Shown: in pieces, positions 1 through 6,321 of the stretch
Numbering within the stretch: position 1 is the stretch's first letter
Layout: each line of letters starts with the position of its first letter
From: JACMLD01 sp040007355
Lineage (GTDB): Bacteria > Bacteroidota > Bacteroidia > Chitinophagales > Chitinophagaceae
Assembly (NCBI GenBank): GCA_040007355.1
Contig: JBDTVE010000146.1
Location: forward strand, 1 to 6,327
Direction of reading: 5' to 3'
Length of the DNA stretch: 6,327 nucleotides
Made by a program: the position numbers and the translations under genes
Notes under the pieces: generated by a model
Seen by the model: the letters and a program-made list of their open reading frames with translations, nothing else
Database searches by the model: none
Told to the model about the DNA's origin: nothing

Positions 1-39
1 ATTCTCCTAAATCACCTCTTAAATTATTCCCCAAACACC

Positions 40-47
40 TACCTTTG
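40..47 (+). promoter_or_regulatory. Candidate Bacteroidota -7 promoter box of prfC
   Basis: The octamer TACCTTTG matches TAnnTTTG, the -7 element read by the Bacteroidota housekeeping sigma factor. Its last base lies nine bases before the prfC ATG at 57, so a start site 5-7 bases downstream would leave a 5' leader of only a few bases. I see no clear TTTG or TTG -33 element about 20 bases upstream, and only 39 bases of upstream sequence are available. The match to the consensus is direct; promoter activity is inferred. Confidence 0.5.
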
Positions 48-56
48 CGCCCGATT

Positions 57-1652
57 ATGAAGTACAATAACGAGATTAATAAGCGTAGAACCTTTGCCAT
101 TATCTCTCACCCGGATGCAGGTAAGACTACACTTACCGAAAAACTGCTCTTGTTTGGCGGCGCCATACAAACCGCCGGTGCCGTTAAAAGCAATAAGATC
201 AAAAAGCACGCTACCAGCGATTTCATGGACATAGAACGGCAGCGCGGTATTTCCGTGGCCACCAGTGTAATGACCTTTGAATACAATGGCACCTTGATAA
301 ACCTGCTGGATACCCCCGGTCACAAAGACTTTGCAGAAGACACTTATCGCACACTTACGGCGGTAGACAGTGTCATCCTGGTAATTGACAGCGTAAATGG
401 GGTAGAGGCTCAGACCCGCCGCCTGATGGAAGTATGCCGCATGCGCGCCACACCGGTTATTGTGTTTGTAAACAAGATGGACCGGGATGGTAAAAACCGG
501 TTTGACCTGCTCGAGGAAATTGAAAAAGAACTGAACCTGCCCCTGCACCCTATGGCCTGGCCCATCAACAGTGGCAAGGATTTTAAAGGGGTCTATAACC
601 TTGATAAAAAGAGCCTGGTACTTTTTGCCGCCAATACCAAGGGTAACGACGAAGATGTACTGGAGATCACGGACCTGCAATCGCCGGTGCTGGATCAGAA
701 ACTGGGCGATAAGGATGCCAGTTCCCTCCGCGAAGATGTGGAACTGGTAGACGGTGTAAACGGCCCGCTTAACACAACGGATTATCTTGCCGGAAAAGTA
801 GCGCCGGTTTTTTTTGGCAGTGCTATCAACAATTTCGGTGTAAAAGAAATGCTGGACACCTTTATCCGGATTGCACCGGAGCCGCAATGCCGGCCTACTA
901 CCGTTCGCGAAGTTTGCCCGGGGGAAGACAAACTAAGCGGTTTTATTTTTAAGATACATGCCAACCTGGATCCCCGTCACCGCGACCGGATTGCTTTTAT
1001 GCGTATTTGTGCCGGCAGGTTTGAAAGAAACAAGTATTATCATCATGTCAGGCTGGATCGCGATATCCGTTTCAGCAACCCTTATAGTTTTCTGGCCCGT
1101 AGCAAGGATGTTATAGAAGAAGCTTTTCCCGGCGACGTAGTAGGCCTGTTTGATACCGGCAATTTTAAGATCGGTGACACGCTCACAGAAGGGGATGATT
1201 TTTATTTTACCGGTATACCGTCTTTTTCGCCAGAAATTTTTAAGGAAGTGGTGAATAAGGATCCCATGAAAACAAAACAATTGGAGAAGGGTCTGTTACA
1301 ACTAACCGATGAGGGCGTGGCACAGTTGTTTACCCAGTTCGGCGGCAATAAGAAAATCGTCGGCTGCGTGGGTGAACTACAGTTCGAGGTAATACAATAC
1401 CGCCTGCTGCACGAGTATACGGCGTCGGTAGAATTCAGACCGCTGCCGTTTTACAAGGCCTGCTGGTTAACCAGCGAAGAACCCGGAAAACTGACTGATT
1501 TTGCGCGTTTCAAACAAGCCAATATCGCGGAAGATAAAGACGGCCATATGGTATACCTGGCACAAAGCGAATGGTTCCTGAACACCGAAAGAACCAATAA
1601 CCCCGACATCACCTTTCATTTTACTTCTGAAATTCACAAAGAAATGGTGTGA
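57..1652 (+). CDS. prfC: Peptide chain release factor 3 (RF3), translational GTPase
   Basis: RF3 is a cytoplasmic GTPase that speeds removal of RF1 and RF2 from the ribosome after peptide release. The 531-residue product is close to the usual RF3 length (E. coli 529). The G domain shows all the GTPase motifs: G1 SHPDAGKTT at 17-25, the switch I/G2 region with RGIS at 63-66, G3 DTPGH at 85-89, G4 NKMD at 139-142 and G5 GSA at 254-256. The SHPDAGKTTLTEK form of the P loop and ERQRGISV are typical of RF3 rather than EF-G. A beta-barrel domain II and the RF3 C-terminal domain follow (about 290-531), including GGNKKIVGCVGELQFEV near 429-445. ATG at 57 is preferred over the in-frame TTG at 45, because RF3 homologues begin just before the KRRTFAIISHPD block and because the TTG lies inside the promoter box. 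No Shine-Dalgarno sequence is evident, which is normal for Bacteroidota. The gene is complete and converges on purB. Confidence 0.96.
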   Translation: MKYNNEINKRRTFAIISHPDAGKTTLTEKLLLFGGAIQTAGAVKSNKIKKHATSDFMDIERQRGISVATSVMTFEYNGTLINLLDTPGHKDFAEDTYRTLTAVDSVILVIDSVNGVEAQTRRLMEVCRMRATPVIVFVNKMDRDGKNRFDLLEEIEKELNLPLHPMAWPINSGKDFKGVYNLDKKSLVLFAANTKGNDEDVLEITDLQSPVLDQKLGDKDASSLREDVELVDGVNGPLNTTDYLAGKVAPVFFGSAINNFGVKEMLDTFIRIAPEPQCRPTTVREVCPGEDKLSGFIFKIHANLDPRHRDRIAFMRICAGRFERNKYYHHVRLDRDIRFSNPYSFLARSKDVIEEAFPGDVVGLFDTGNFKIGDTLTEGDDFYFTGIPSFSPEIFKEVVNKDPMKTKQLEKGLLQLTDEGVAQLFTQFGGNKKIVGCVGELQFEVIQYRLLHEYTASVEFRPLPFYKACWLTSEEPGKLTDFARFKQANIAEDKDGHMVYLAQSEWFLNTERTNNPDITFHFTSEIHKEMV

Positions 1653-1663
1653 GCAAAAAGTGC

Positions 1664-1687
1664 AGGGTCTCTAATCAAGAGACTTTT
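1664..1687 (+). terminator. Short hairpin terminator after prfC
   Basis: An exact 6-bp inverted repeat, GTCTCT (1667-1672) and AGAGAC (1678-1683), encloses a five-base loop and is followed at once by TTTT (1684-1687). On the RNA the stem could extend by two G-U pairs and one A-U pair using the first T residues. It starts 11 bases after the prfC stop codon. The stem is not GC-rich and the T run is short, so it is a modest intrinsic terminator. Read on the other strand, the same stem is followed some eight bases later by CTTTTT, so it may also stop purB transcripts. Confidence 0.5.
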
Positions 1688-1728
1688 CAGCCAAAATGTG
1701 AATAATCCGTAACAGACTGTCAAATATT

Positions 1729-3063
1729 TTATACGCCGGTATAATTCTGCGGCGTTATTTTTTTTAATTCCTTTTTAACGGTGGCGGCTACCTGCAGGCC
1801 ATCTACAAACCGGTGTATGCTTTCTTTGTTGATGGTTCCGTTGCCCCGGGTCAGTTCTTTTAGCGCCTCATATGGTTTTGGATAATTTTCGCGACGCAGT
1901 ATTGTCTGAATGGCTTCTGCCACCACGGCCCAGTTACTCTCCAGGTCGTCATTTAATTTCTTTTCGTTTAATACCAGCTTGCCCAGTCCTTTCTCAATAG
2001 ATTTAACGGCCAGTATAGTGTGTGCAAACGGAACGCCAATGTTCCGTAGTACGGTAGAGTCCGTAAGATCGCGCTGTAGCCTGGATACCGGCAATTTGGC
2101 CGAAAGATGCTCCAGCAATGCATTGGCCACTCCCAGGTTGCCTTCTGCGTTTTCAAAATCGATGGGATTCACTTTATGCGGCATGGCGGAAGACCCTACC
2201 TCTCCCTTTTTTATCTTTTGTTTGAAATACTCCATCGATACATAGCTCCATATATCGCGACTGAAATCAACCAGTATATTGTTAATACGTTTCATGGCAT
2301 CAAAATGCGCTGCCAGGTTATCGTAATGTTCAATTTGCGTGGTAAACTGCTGCCGACCCAAACCCAATGTTTTTTCAACAAACTGGTTGGCCAGCACCAC
2401 CCAATCCTTTTTTGGAAAAGCCACGTGATGGGCGTTAAAATTACCCGTGGCACCACCGAATTTTGCGGTAAACGGGATATTGATAAATTGTTCTACCTGG
2501 TTGCGCAGGCGTTCTACGAATACCATTATTTCCTTTCCCAGCCGGGTCGGACTGGCAGGCTGGCCATGGGTGCGGGCCAGCATCGGTATCTCCATCCATT
2601 GTTCCGCTAAAAGACCCAGTTCGCGGTTAAGGTTTAAGATGGCTGGCAGGTATTCACATTCTATGGCATGTTTCCACAATAACGGAACAGCCGTATTATT
2701 GATATCCTGCGAGGTCAGGCCAAAATGAACCCATTCTTTTTCATTGTCGAGCCCCAGCCGGTCTAATTTTGTTTTAATGAAATATTCAACGGCCTTTACA
2801 TCGTGGTTGGTTATTTTTTCGATGGCCTTGATTTCCTGTGCATCCTCAATACTGAAATTGGCAGCCAATTGTTGTAGTGATTTGCGTGATTTGGCCGATA
2901 AAGGAAAGAAATGCTTAGCAGACAGGAATAAATAATATTCAACTTCTACCAATACCCGGTATTTTATCAAGGCGTATTCGGAGAAATAATCTGCCAGGTG
3001 CTGCACCTGTCTGCGGTAGCGGCCGTCAACAGGAGATATGGCGGTAAGGGCATTGAGTTCCAT
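1729..3063 (-). CDS. purB: Adenylosuccinate lyase
   Basis: PurB catalyses two fumarate-releasing steps in purine synthesis: SAICAR to AICAR, and adenylosuccinate to AMP. The 444-residue protein belongs to the E. coli PurB-like branch of the fumarase/aspartase superfamily (E. coli PurB is 456). It opens with MELNALTAISPVDGRY. Conserved blocks in order are TNHDVKAVEYF at 85-95, TSQDINN at 117-123, RTHGQPASPTRLGKE at 164-178 with the presumed catalytic histidine His166, and the superfamily signature GEVGSSAMPHKVNP at 287-300, whose Ser291/Ser292 pair holds the presumed catalytic serine. LPVSRLQRDLTDSTVLRN at 324-341 is also strongly conserved. The C-terminus is about a dozen residues shorter than in E. 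coli, with no sign of a break. The ATG at 3061-3063 gives the family-typical N-terminus. The gene converges on prfC and diverges from mqnA, so it is probably transcribed alone from the box at 3109-3116. Confidence 0.97.
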   Translation of the reverse strand: MELNALTAISPVDGRYRRQVQHLADYFSEYALIKYRVLVEVEYYLFLSAKHFFPLSAKSRKSLQQLAANFSIEDAQEIKAIEKITNHDVKAVEYFIKTKLDRLGLDNEKEWVHFGLTSQDINNTAVPLLWKHAIECEYLPAILNLNRELGLLAEQWMEIPMLARTHGQPASPTRLGKEIMVFVERLRNQVEQFINIPFTAKFGGATGNFNAHHVAFPKKDWVVLANQFVEKTLGLGRQQFTTQIEHYDNLAAHFDAMKRINNILVDFSRDIWSYVSMEYFKQKIKKGEVGSSAMPHKVNPIDFENAEGNLGVANALLEHLSAKLPVSRLQRDLTDSTVLRNIGVPFAHTILAVKSIEKGLGKLVLNEKKLNDDLESNWAVVAEAIQTILRRENYPKPYEALKELTRGNGTINKESIHRFVDGLQVAATVKKELKKITPQNYTGV

Positions 3064-3096
3064 GTAGCTTAGTTAAAGTATTCTGTTCAGGTAACC

Positions 3097-3104
3097 TATA
3101 TTTG
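3097..3104 (+). promoter_or_regulatory. Candidate -7 promoter box for mqnA
   Basis: TATATTTG is an exact match to the Bacteroidota TAnnTTTG element, followed by CG exactly as in the prfC box. Transcription would begin near 3110 and give a leader of about 100-125 bases before mqnA, which includes the 22-codon frame at 3148-3216. No strong TTTG is visible at the -33 position. It lies four bases from an oppositely facing box for purB. Confidence 0.45.
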
Positions 3105-3108
3105 CGTT

Positions 3109-3116
3109 CAAAATTA
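3109..3116 (-). promoter_or_regulatory. Candidate -7 promoter box for purB
   Basis: On the - strand this reads TAATTTTG, an exact TAnnTTTG match. A start site near 3103 would give purB a leader of about 40 bases. A possible -33 element, TTG within CTGTTG, lies 16 bases upstream on the same strand (around 3133-3138), slightly closer than the usual spacing. Consensus matches are direct; function is inferred. Confidence 0.45.
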
Positions 3117-3147
3117 AACCAAATCCGGTTAACAACAGTGAGATAAT

Positions 3148-3216
3148 ATGGAACTGCGGTATGCTGCAACCCGTCTGTATTTAGTGGGCAGGATGGTTCC
3201 ACTTTATAGCTTATGA
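3148..3216 (+). CDS. Possible 22-codon upstream ORF (leader peptide) of mqnA
   Basis: An ATG at 3148 opens 22 codons (MELRYAATRL...YSL) ending in TGA at 3214-3216. The stop overlaps an in-frame ATG of mqnA at 3213 in an ATGA arrangement, which is typical of translational coupling. It lies downstream of the candidate mqnA promoter. The peptide resembles nothing I recognise, and no Shine-Dalgarno sequence is visible. A frame this short can easily arise by chance, and the conserved mqnA N-terminus better fits the later ATG at 3234, which would leave a 17-base gap instead of an overlap. Confidence 0.2.
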   Translation: MELRYAATRLYLVGRMVPLYSL

Positions 3217-3233
3217 CATCGACCAGAATAAAC

Positions 3234-3980
3234 ATGAAGAAGAAAATAAAAGTTGGAGCCGTTAGTTACCTCAATACAAAACCGCTGATATATGGATTTG
3301 AACAGGGAATGATGAAGGACGAAGTGGAGATAAAAGTGGATTACCCCTCAAGCGTTGCGGCCATGTTGCTGAATGACGAAATCGATATTGGGCTTGTACC
3401 CGTCACCATCATCCCGCAGTTGGAAGAATATCACATTATTGGCGATTATTGTATTGGCACCGAAGGTGAAGTGGCTTCTGTTTGCCTGTTTAGTGATGTG
3501 CCGGTAGAACAAATAAAAGTAGTGTTGCTGGATTACCAGAGTCGCACTTCCGTTAGACTGGCTGCCATCTTGCTCAAAGAATACTGGAAGGTGAACCCAG
3601 TGCTTACGGCCGCAGATGCCGATTACCGGCACCATATCAAAGGCACCACCGCGGGAATAGTGATCGGAGATCGTGCTTTTGAACAAAGAAAAATATCGCA
3701 CCATAGCTACGACCTGGGAAAAGCCTGGAAAGAACTAACCGATCTTCCGTTTGTTTTTGCTGCCTGGATTAGCAATAAAAAGCTGGAGGATGAATTTATT
3801 GCCGGTTTCAACAGCACTACCGGCGCAGGTATGCAAGCCATTGACAGTATTGTTGCGGAACTCCATTACCCCCTGTTCGATCTAAAAAAGTATTTTACCG
3901 AACACATCAGCTATACGTTGACGGAGAATAAAAAAGCCGGTTTGCAATTGTTCCTGGAAAAACTTCGGGAAATGAAATGA
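3234..3980 (+). CDS. mqnA: Chorismate dehydratase (futalosine pathway, menaquinone synthesis)
   Basis: MqnA dehydrates chorismate to 3-[(1-carboxyvinyl)oxy]benzoate, the first committed step of the futalosine route to menaquinone. The 248-residue protein has the periplasmic-binding-protein-like fold of the MqnA/MqnD family but no signal peptide, as expected for a cytoplasmic enzyme. Family features are VGAVSYLNTKPLIYGFE at 7-23, the EIDIGLVPV segment at 49-57, IGTEGEVASVCLFS near 74-87, LLDYQSRTSVRLAAILL at 98-114, GIVIGDRAFE at 141-150 and YDLGKAWKELTDLPFVFAAW at 159-178. I chose ATG 3234 (MKKKIKVG) because homologues start right before the VGAVSYLN block. An ATG at 3213 would add seven residues (MTSTRIN). 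No other mqn gene lies in the window. The gene diverges from purB and converges on the aminotransferase gene. Confidence 0.93.
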   Translation: MKKKIKVGAVSYLNTKPLIYGFEQGMMKDEVEIKVDYPSSVAAMLLNDEIDIGLVPVTIIPQLEEYHIIGDYCIGTEGEVASVCLFSDVPVEQIKVVLLDYQSRTSVRLAAILLKEYWKVNPVLTAADADYRHHIKGTTAGIVIGDRAFEQRKISHHSYDLGKAWKELTDLPFVFAAWISNKKLEDEFIAGFNSTTGAGMQAIDSIVAELHYPLFDLKKYFTEHISYTLTENKKAGLQLFLEKLREMK

Positions 3981-3992
3981 TGCAACGGTGGG

Positions 3993-4015
3993 CCGGGTGC
4001 AAGCATATAACCTGG
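3993..4015. terminator. Weak hairpin between convergent mqnA and aminotransferase genes
   Basis: CCGGGT (3993-3998) and ACCTGG (4010-4015) can pair over six base pairs on the + strand RNA, one of them G-U, around an 11-base loop. No T run follows on either strand. It is the only plausible structure in the 43-bp gap between two convergent genes and might help end transcription, but it is not a standard intrinsic terminator. Confidence 0.2.
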
Positions 4016-4023
4016 TACAGCAC

Positions 4024-5115
4024 TTAGAATTTATTCATGATGGTTGTTACTTTAAGTATGTCTTCCGGAGTATGGAAATAGGAAATGGGTAGGCTAAGGG
4101 TGGTTTGATGGATGGATTCTGAAACCGGTGTTGGCTGCCCGTCTAAAATGCCATGCATAGCCTTTTGTTTATTGGGGGCAATAGGATAGTGGATTTCTGT
4201 TTGAACCTGGTGCTTCAGCAAATATTCCTTCAATGCATCTCTTTTTGGATGACGCACATTGAAGATATGGAACACATCAAAATAATCCGGGTGCTGCTGC
4301 GGTTTTATAAAATCTTCTTTCAGGTGCGACAGGTAAATACCCGCAAGTTTTCTTTTGTGTTCGTTAATAGCATCCAGGCTTTTTAGTTTTACCGCAAGAA
4401 ATGCCGCCTGCAGTTCATCCAGCCTTGAATTAAAACCGGCAATTTCATTGTGGTATTTAATAGCAGAACCGTAATTCCGCAACGTATGGATCTTTTGCCT
4501 TAGCAAATCATCGTTACAGGTAATGGCACCTGCATCGCCCAGCGCGCCAAGGTTCTTGGTGGGATAGAAGCTATGTGCACCAAAAACGCCCCAACTGCCG
4601 GCTTTTTTCTTTTTAAAATAGGCACCTTGGGATTGCGCACAGTCTTCTATTACCTGCAGGTTATATTTTTGGGCAAGGGCCATAATGGCATCCATCCGGC
4701 ACATCTTACCATATAAATGCACCACGATAATGGCCCTGGTTTTATTGGTAATTTTTTCTTCGATGGCAAAGGGATCGATATTGCAGGTATCCCGATCCGG
4801 TTCTGCCAGTATGGGTTTTAACCCGTTGTGCACCACCGACAGGATAGTGGCAATATAGGTATTGGAGGGAACGATTACTTCCGAACCCGGTTCAAAATCC
4901 AGCGCTTTCAGTGAAAGGGTGAGGGCGTCCAGGCCATTGGCTACGCCGGTACAATAGCGGGTCTGGCAATAGAGGGCATAAGCCTGTTCAAATTCTTTTA
5001 CAGTATTGCCCAGTATATACCAACCGCTGTTCATAACACGGCTGAATGCCTCCCGGTATTCAGCAAAAAACGGCTGGTTAAGCAGGCGCAGGTTTTCGTA
5101 TTCAATAACCGGCAT
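4024..5115 (-). CDS. fdtB: DegT/DnrJ/EryC1/StrS-family PLP aminotransferase, FdtB/QdtB-like (dTDP-3-keto-6-deoxyhexose transaminase)
   Basis: This predicted cytoplasmic PLP enzyme probably transfers an amino group from glutamate to C3 of a dTDP-3-keto-6-deoxyhexose, giving dTDP-Fuc3N or dTDP-Qui3N. The 363-residue length is typical. Family landmarks are SGWYILGNTVKEFE at 30-43, GVANGLDALTLSL at 57-69 (phosphate-binding region), the VIEDCAQSQGA block at 155-165 with Asp158 expected to contact the PLP ring nitrogen, and SFYPTKNLGALGDAGA at 182-197 with Lys187 as the expected Schiff-base lysine. GFNSRLDELQAAFL at 227-240 and HYPIAPNKQKA at 309-319 follow; the latter is common in 3-aminotransferases of this group. 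The ATG at 5113-5115 is chosen over an upstream in-frame TTG at 5122-5124. The start overlaps the end of the ketoisomerase gene by 14 bases, implying coupled translation. The aminotransferase family is certain; the exact sugar is inferred from the neighbour. Confidence 0.88.
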   Translation of the reverse strand: MPVIEYENLRLLNQPFFAEYREAFSRVMNSGWYILGNTVKEFEQAYALYCQTRYCTGVANGLDALTLSLKALDFEPGSEVIVPSNTYIATILSVVHNGLKPILAEPDRDTCNIDPFAIEEKITNKTRAIIVVHLYGKMCRMDAIMALAQKYNLQVIEDCAQSQGAYFKKKKAGSWGVFGAHSFYPTKNLGALGDAGAITCNDDLLRQKIHTLRNYGSAIKYHNEIAGFNSRLDELQAAFLAVKLKSLDAINEHKRKLAGIYLSHLKEDFIKPQQHPDYFDVFHIFNVRHPKRDALKEYLLKHQVQTEIHYPIAPNKQKAMHGILDGQPTPVSESIHQTTLSLPISYFHTPEDILKVTTIMNKF

Positions 5116-5473
5116 AAGTTTCAAAGATATAGTCGTTCTGGTCGAAATACTCAGATGCCAGTATCATTAGTATTGCATCTGGGCTAAAATTTTCCATGGT
5201 ATGCCAGTCGGCGGGTTGTATGATCAGGCACTGGTCGGGTCTGCTGAGCAGGAATTTCTCGGCACCTGCTCCGTTGTTATTGTTTATATAACAAGAGCCC
5301 TGGATACAAATGGCAGCCTGGATGGTTTTTTTATGACGATGCCCGCCGCGCGCAGAATCGTCCACGCCGTAAATATAAAAGATGCGTTTTATATCGAAGG
5401 GAACCGTTTTTTCAATCACGGTAAGATGACCGCGGTTATCGGTAAAGGATCTAAGGTCTATTATGTAGGCCAT
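5102..5473 (-). CDS. fdtA: dTDP-6-deoxy-3,4-ketohexulose isomerase, FdtA/QdtA-like (WxcM-like cupin)
   Basis: FdtA and QdtA move the keto group of dTDP-4-keto-6-deoxyglucose from C4 to C3, making the substrate for a 3-aminotransferase. The 123-residue protein is a small single-domain cupin, slightly shorter than characterised members at around 140. It begins with IIDLRSFTDNRGHLTVIEK at 4-22, followed by PFDIKRIFYIYGV at 25-37. The diagnostic RGGHRHKKT at 42-50 carries His45 and His47, matching the HxH pair that acts in the FdtA active site. IQPADWHTMENF at 85-96 and LASEYFDQNDYI at 105-116 are also family-like. Sequence alone does not tell me whether C4 ends up axial (galacto, Fuc3N) or equatorial (gluco, Qui3N). 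The gene follows the methyltransferase by 38 bp and overlaps the aminotransferase start, which fits one operon. Many annotations call such proteins only 'WxcM-like' or 'sugar 3,4-ketoisomerase'. Confidence 0.88.
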   Translation of the reverse strand: MAYIIDLRSFTDNRGHLTVIEKTVPFDIKRIFYIYGVDDSARGGHRHKKTIQAAICIQGSCYINNNNGAGAEKFLLSRPDQCLIIQPADWHTMENFSPDAILMILASEYFDQNDYIFETYAGY

Positions 5474-5511
5474 AAAAGTGGTAAGATTTAGGGTTTGATA
5501 GGGATTGCTGG

Positions 5512-6321
5512 TCAGTTATCAGCCAGTTCCTTTAAATGCATTACACAACCCTGGTACATTATTTTCCGGCCGTCCAGGTACAGGAATTGTTCATTGTTAT
5601 ATGCTGCTGTCAAATCATAATTTTCGCTTAGTGTCATTAGTACCTCATCGTAATTAAGAAACCAGGCGGGGTACGAGGCTTCATAGTATACCGGGGGTAC
5701 TTTTTGTATGGTTAGCCTGTTTGCTGCCCGCCGGTTAAAATAGGTATTTTCAATAATGATATAGGGGATTTTTTTTGAAGTTATTTCTTTAAGCAGGACA
5801 TAGGGTTTTTCAATGTAGGGCAATACGCAGGATAGCCGTATTACGGTGGGAGAGCCCTTGGCGGCCAAGCTGTCCTCTATTGTTTCAAAAAAATCAAGCG
5901 CATCTCCCGCAATCTCTTTTCTTGCGGTTGCAACAAAACCCGGCTGCTCCACCACATTCCAGCTAAGTTTTGTTAACGCCGCCAGGTAGGAGCGGTTTTG
6001 AAAATAACTGGTGCCCATAGAACCGCCAAAATCCAGGACCGACAAACAATTCTCATTTGTACCTGCTATCCACAACAGGTTAGCAAGCAGGGGCCAGGAA
6101 AATTCAACCTTATCATACAGTACGGCATCTCTCTCGTATGCCGCTTCACCGTTTTTTACGCGAAGGGTAGCTGCTTTTATTTTTTCGATAATATTAGCCG
6201 CATGGTAACCGGTGCACCTGTCATGTGCTTCCTGCCAGGATGAATAATTTCCCCGCCAGCCATAGCGATAATATTTTATTCTGATATAATACCTTTTCAG
6301 ATATTGAACCACTTTATCCAT
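5512..6321 (-). CDS. Putative SAM-dependent methyltransferase, TIGR04325 (LIC12133) type
   Basis: The 269-residue protein resembles the TIGR04325 family of putative methyltransferases often found in surface-polysaccharide clusters; their acceptors are, to my knowledge, unknown. The N-terminus is strongly basic and aromatic (Tyr, Lys and Arg rich, about 7-24) and runs into GWRGNYSSWQEAHDRCTGY at 21-39, a typical opening of this family. A segment at 63-79 (ERDAVLYDKVEFSWPLL) follows. The nucleotide-binding core is VLDFGGSMGTSY at 95-106, a motif I variant with GGSMG, then NVVEQPGFV at 122-130, where Glu125 would take the acidic ribose-binding position. IIIENTYFN at 188-196 sits after the expected core. 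There is no signal peptide or membrane segment. The ATG at 6319-6321 is only six bases from the window edge, so an upstream start or promoter cannot be judged. It lies 38 bp before the ketoisomerase gene on the same strand, so it may modify the same glycan or an attached acyl or amino group. That role is inference. Confidence 0.8.
   Translation of the reverse strand: MDKVVQYLKRYYIRIKYYRYGWRGNYSSWQEAHDRCTGYHAANIIEKIKAATLRVKNGEAAYERDAVLYDKVEFSWPLLANLLWIAGTNENCLSVLDFGGSMGTSYFQNRSYLAALTKLSWNVVEQPGFVATARKEIAGDALDFFETIEDSLAAKGSPTVIRLSCVLPYIEKPYVLLKEITSKKIPYIIIENTYFNRRAANRLTIQKVPPVYYEASYPAWFLNYDEVLMTLSENYDLTAAYNNEQFLYLDGRKIMYQGCVMHLKELADN

Noticed and set aside
45..56. TTG at 45 as an upstream start of prfC
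   Set aside because: It overlaps the TAnnTTTG box and would be untranscribed if that promoter is used. RF3 homologues support the ATG at 57.
39..887. A 282-codon open frame on the - strand opposite prfC
   Set aside because: It lies wholly antisense to the conserved G domain of prfC, has no recognisable domain, and is best explained by the codon bias of prfC on the other strand.
2107..2610. A 167-codon + strand frame inside purB
   Set aside because: It is antisense to highly conserved PurB blocks, including the GSSAMPHKVNP signature, and its product has no family resemblance.
3026..3235. A 69-codon - strand frame spanning the purB-mqnA gap
   Set aside because: It overlaps the purB start in another frame and covers both promoter boxes. 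Its peptide is unrecognisable.
3348..3704. A 118-codon - strand frame inside mqnA
   Set aside because: It is antisense to conserved MqnA sequence with no promoter box or family match, so it is a shadow frame.
5116..5124. TTG at 5122-5124 as the aminotransferase start
   Set aside because: It adds only Met-Lys-Leu before a normal ATG and lengthens the overlap with the ketoisomerase gene without family support.
5508..5526. Small inverted repeat CTGG/CCAG at the end of the methyltransferase gene
   Set aside because: The stem is only four base pairs, overlaps the stop codon and has no T run on the - strand, so it is not supported as a terminator.
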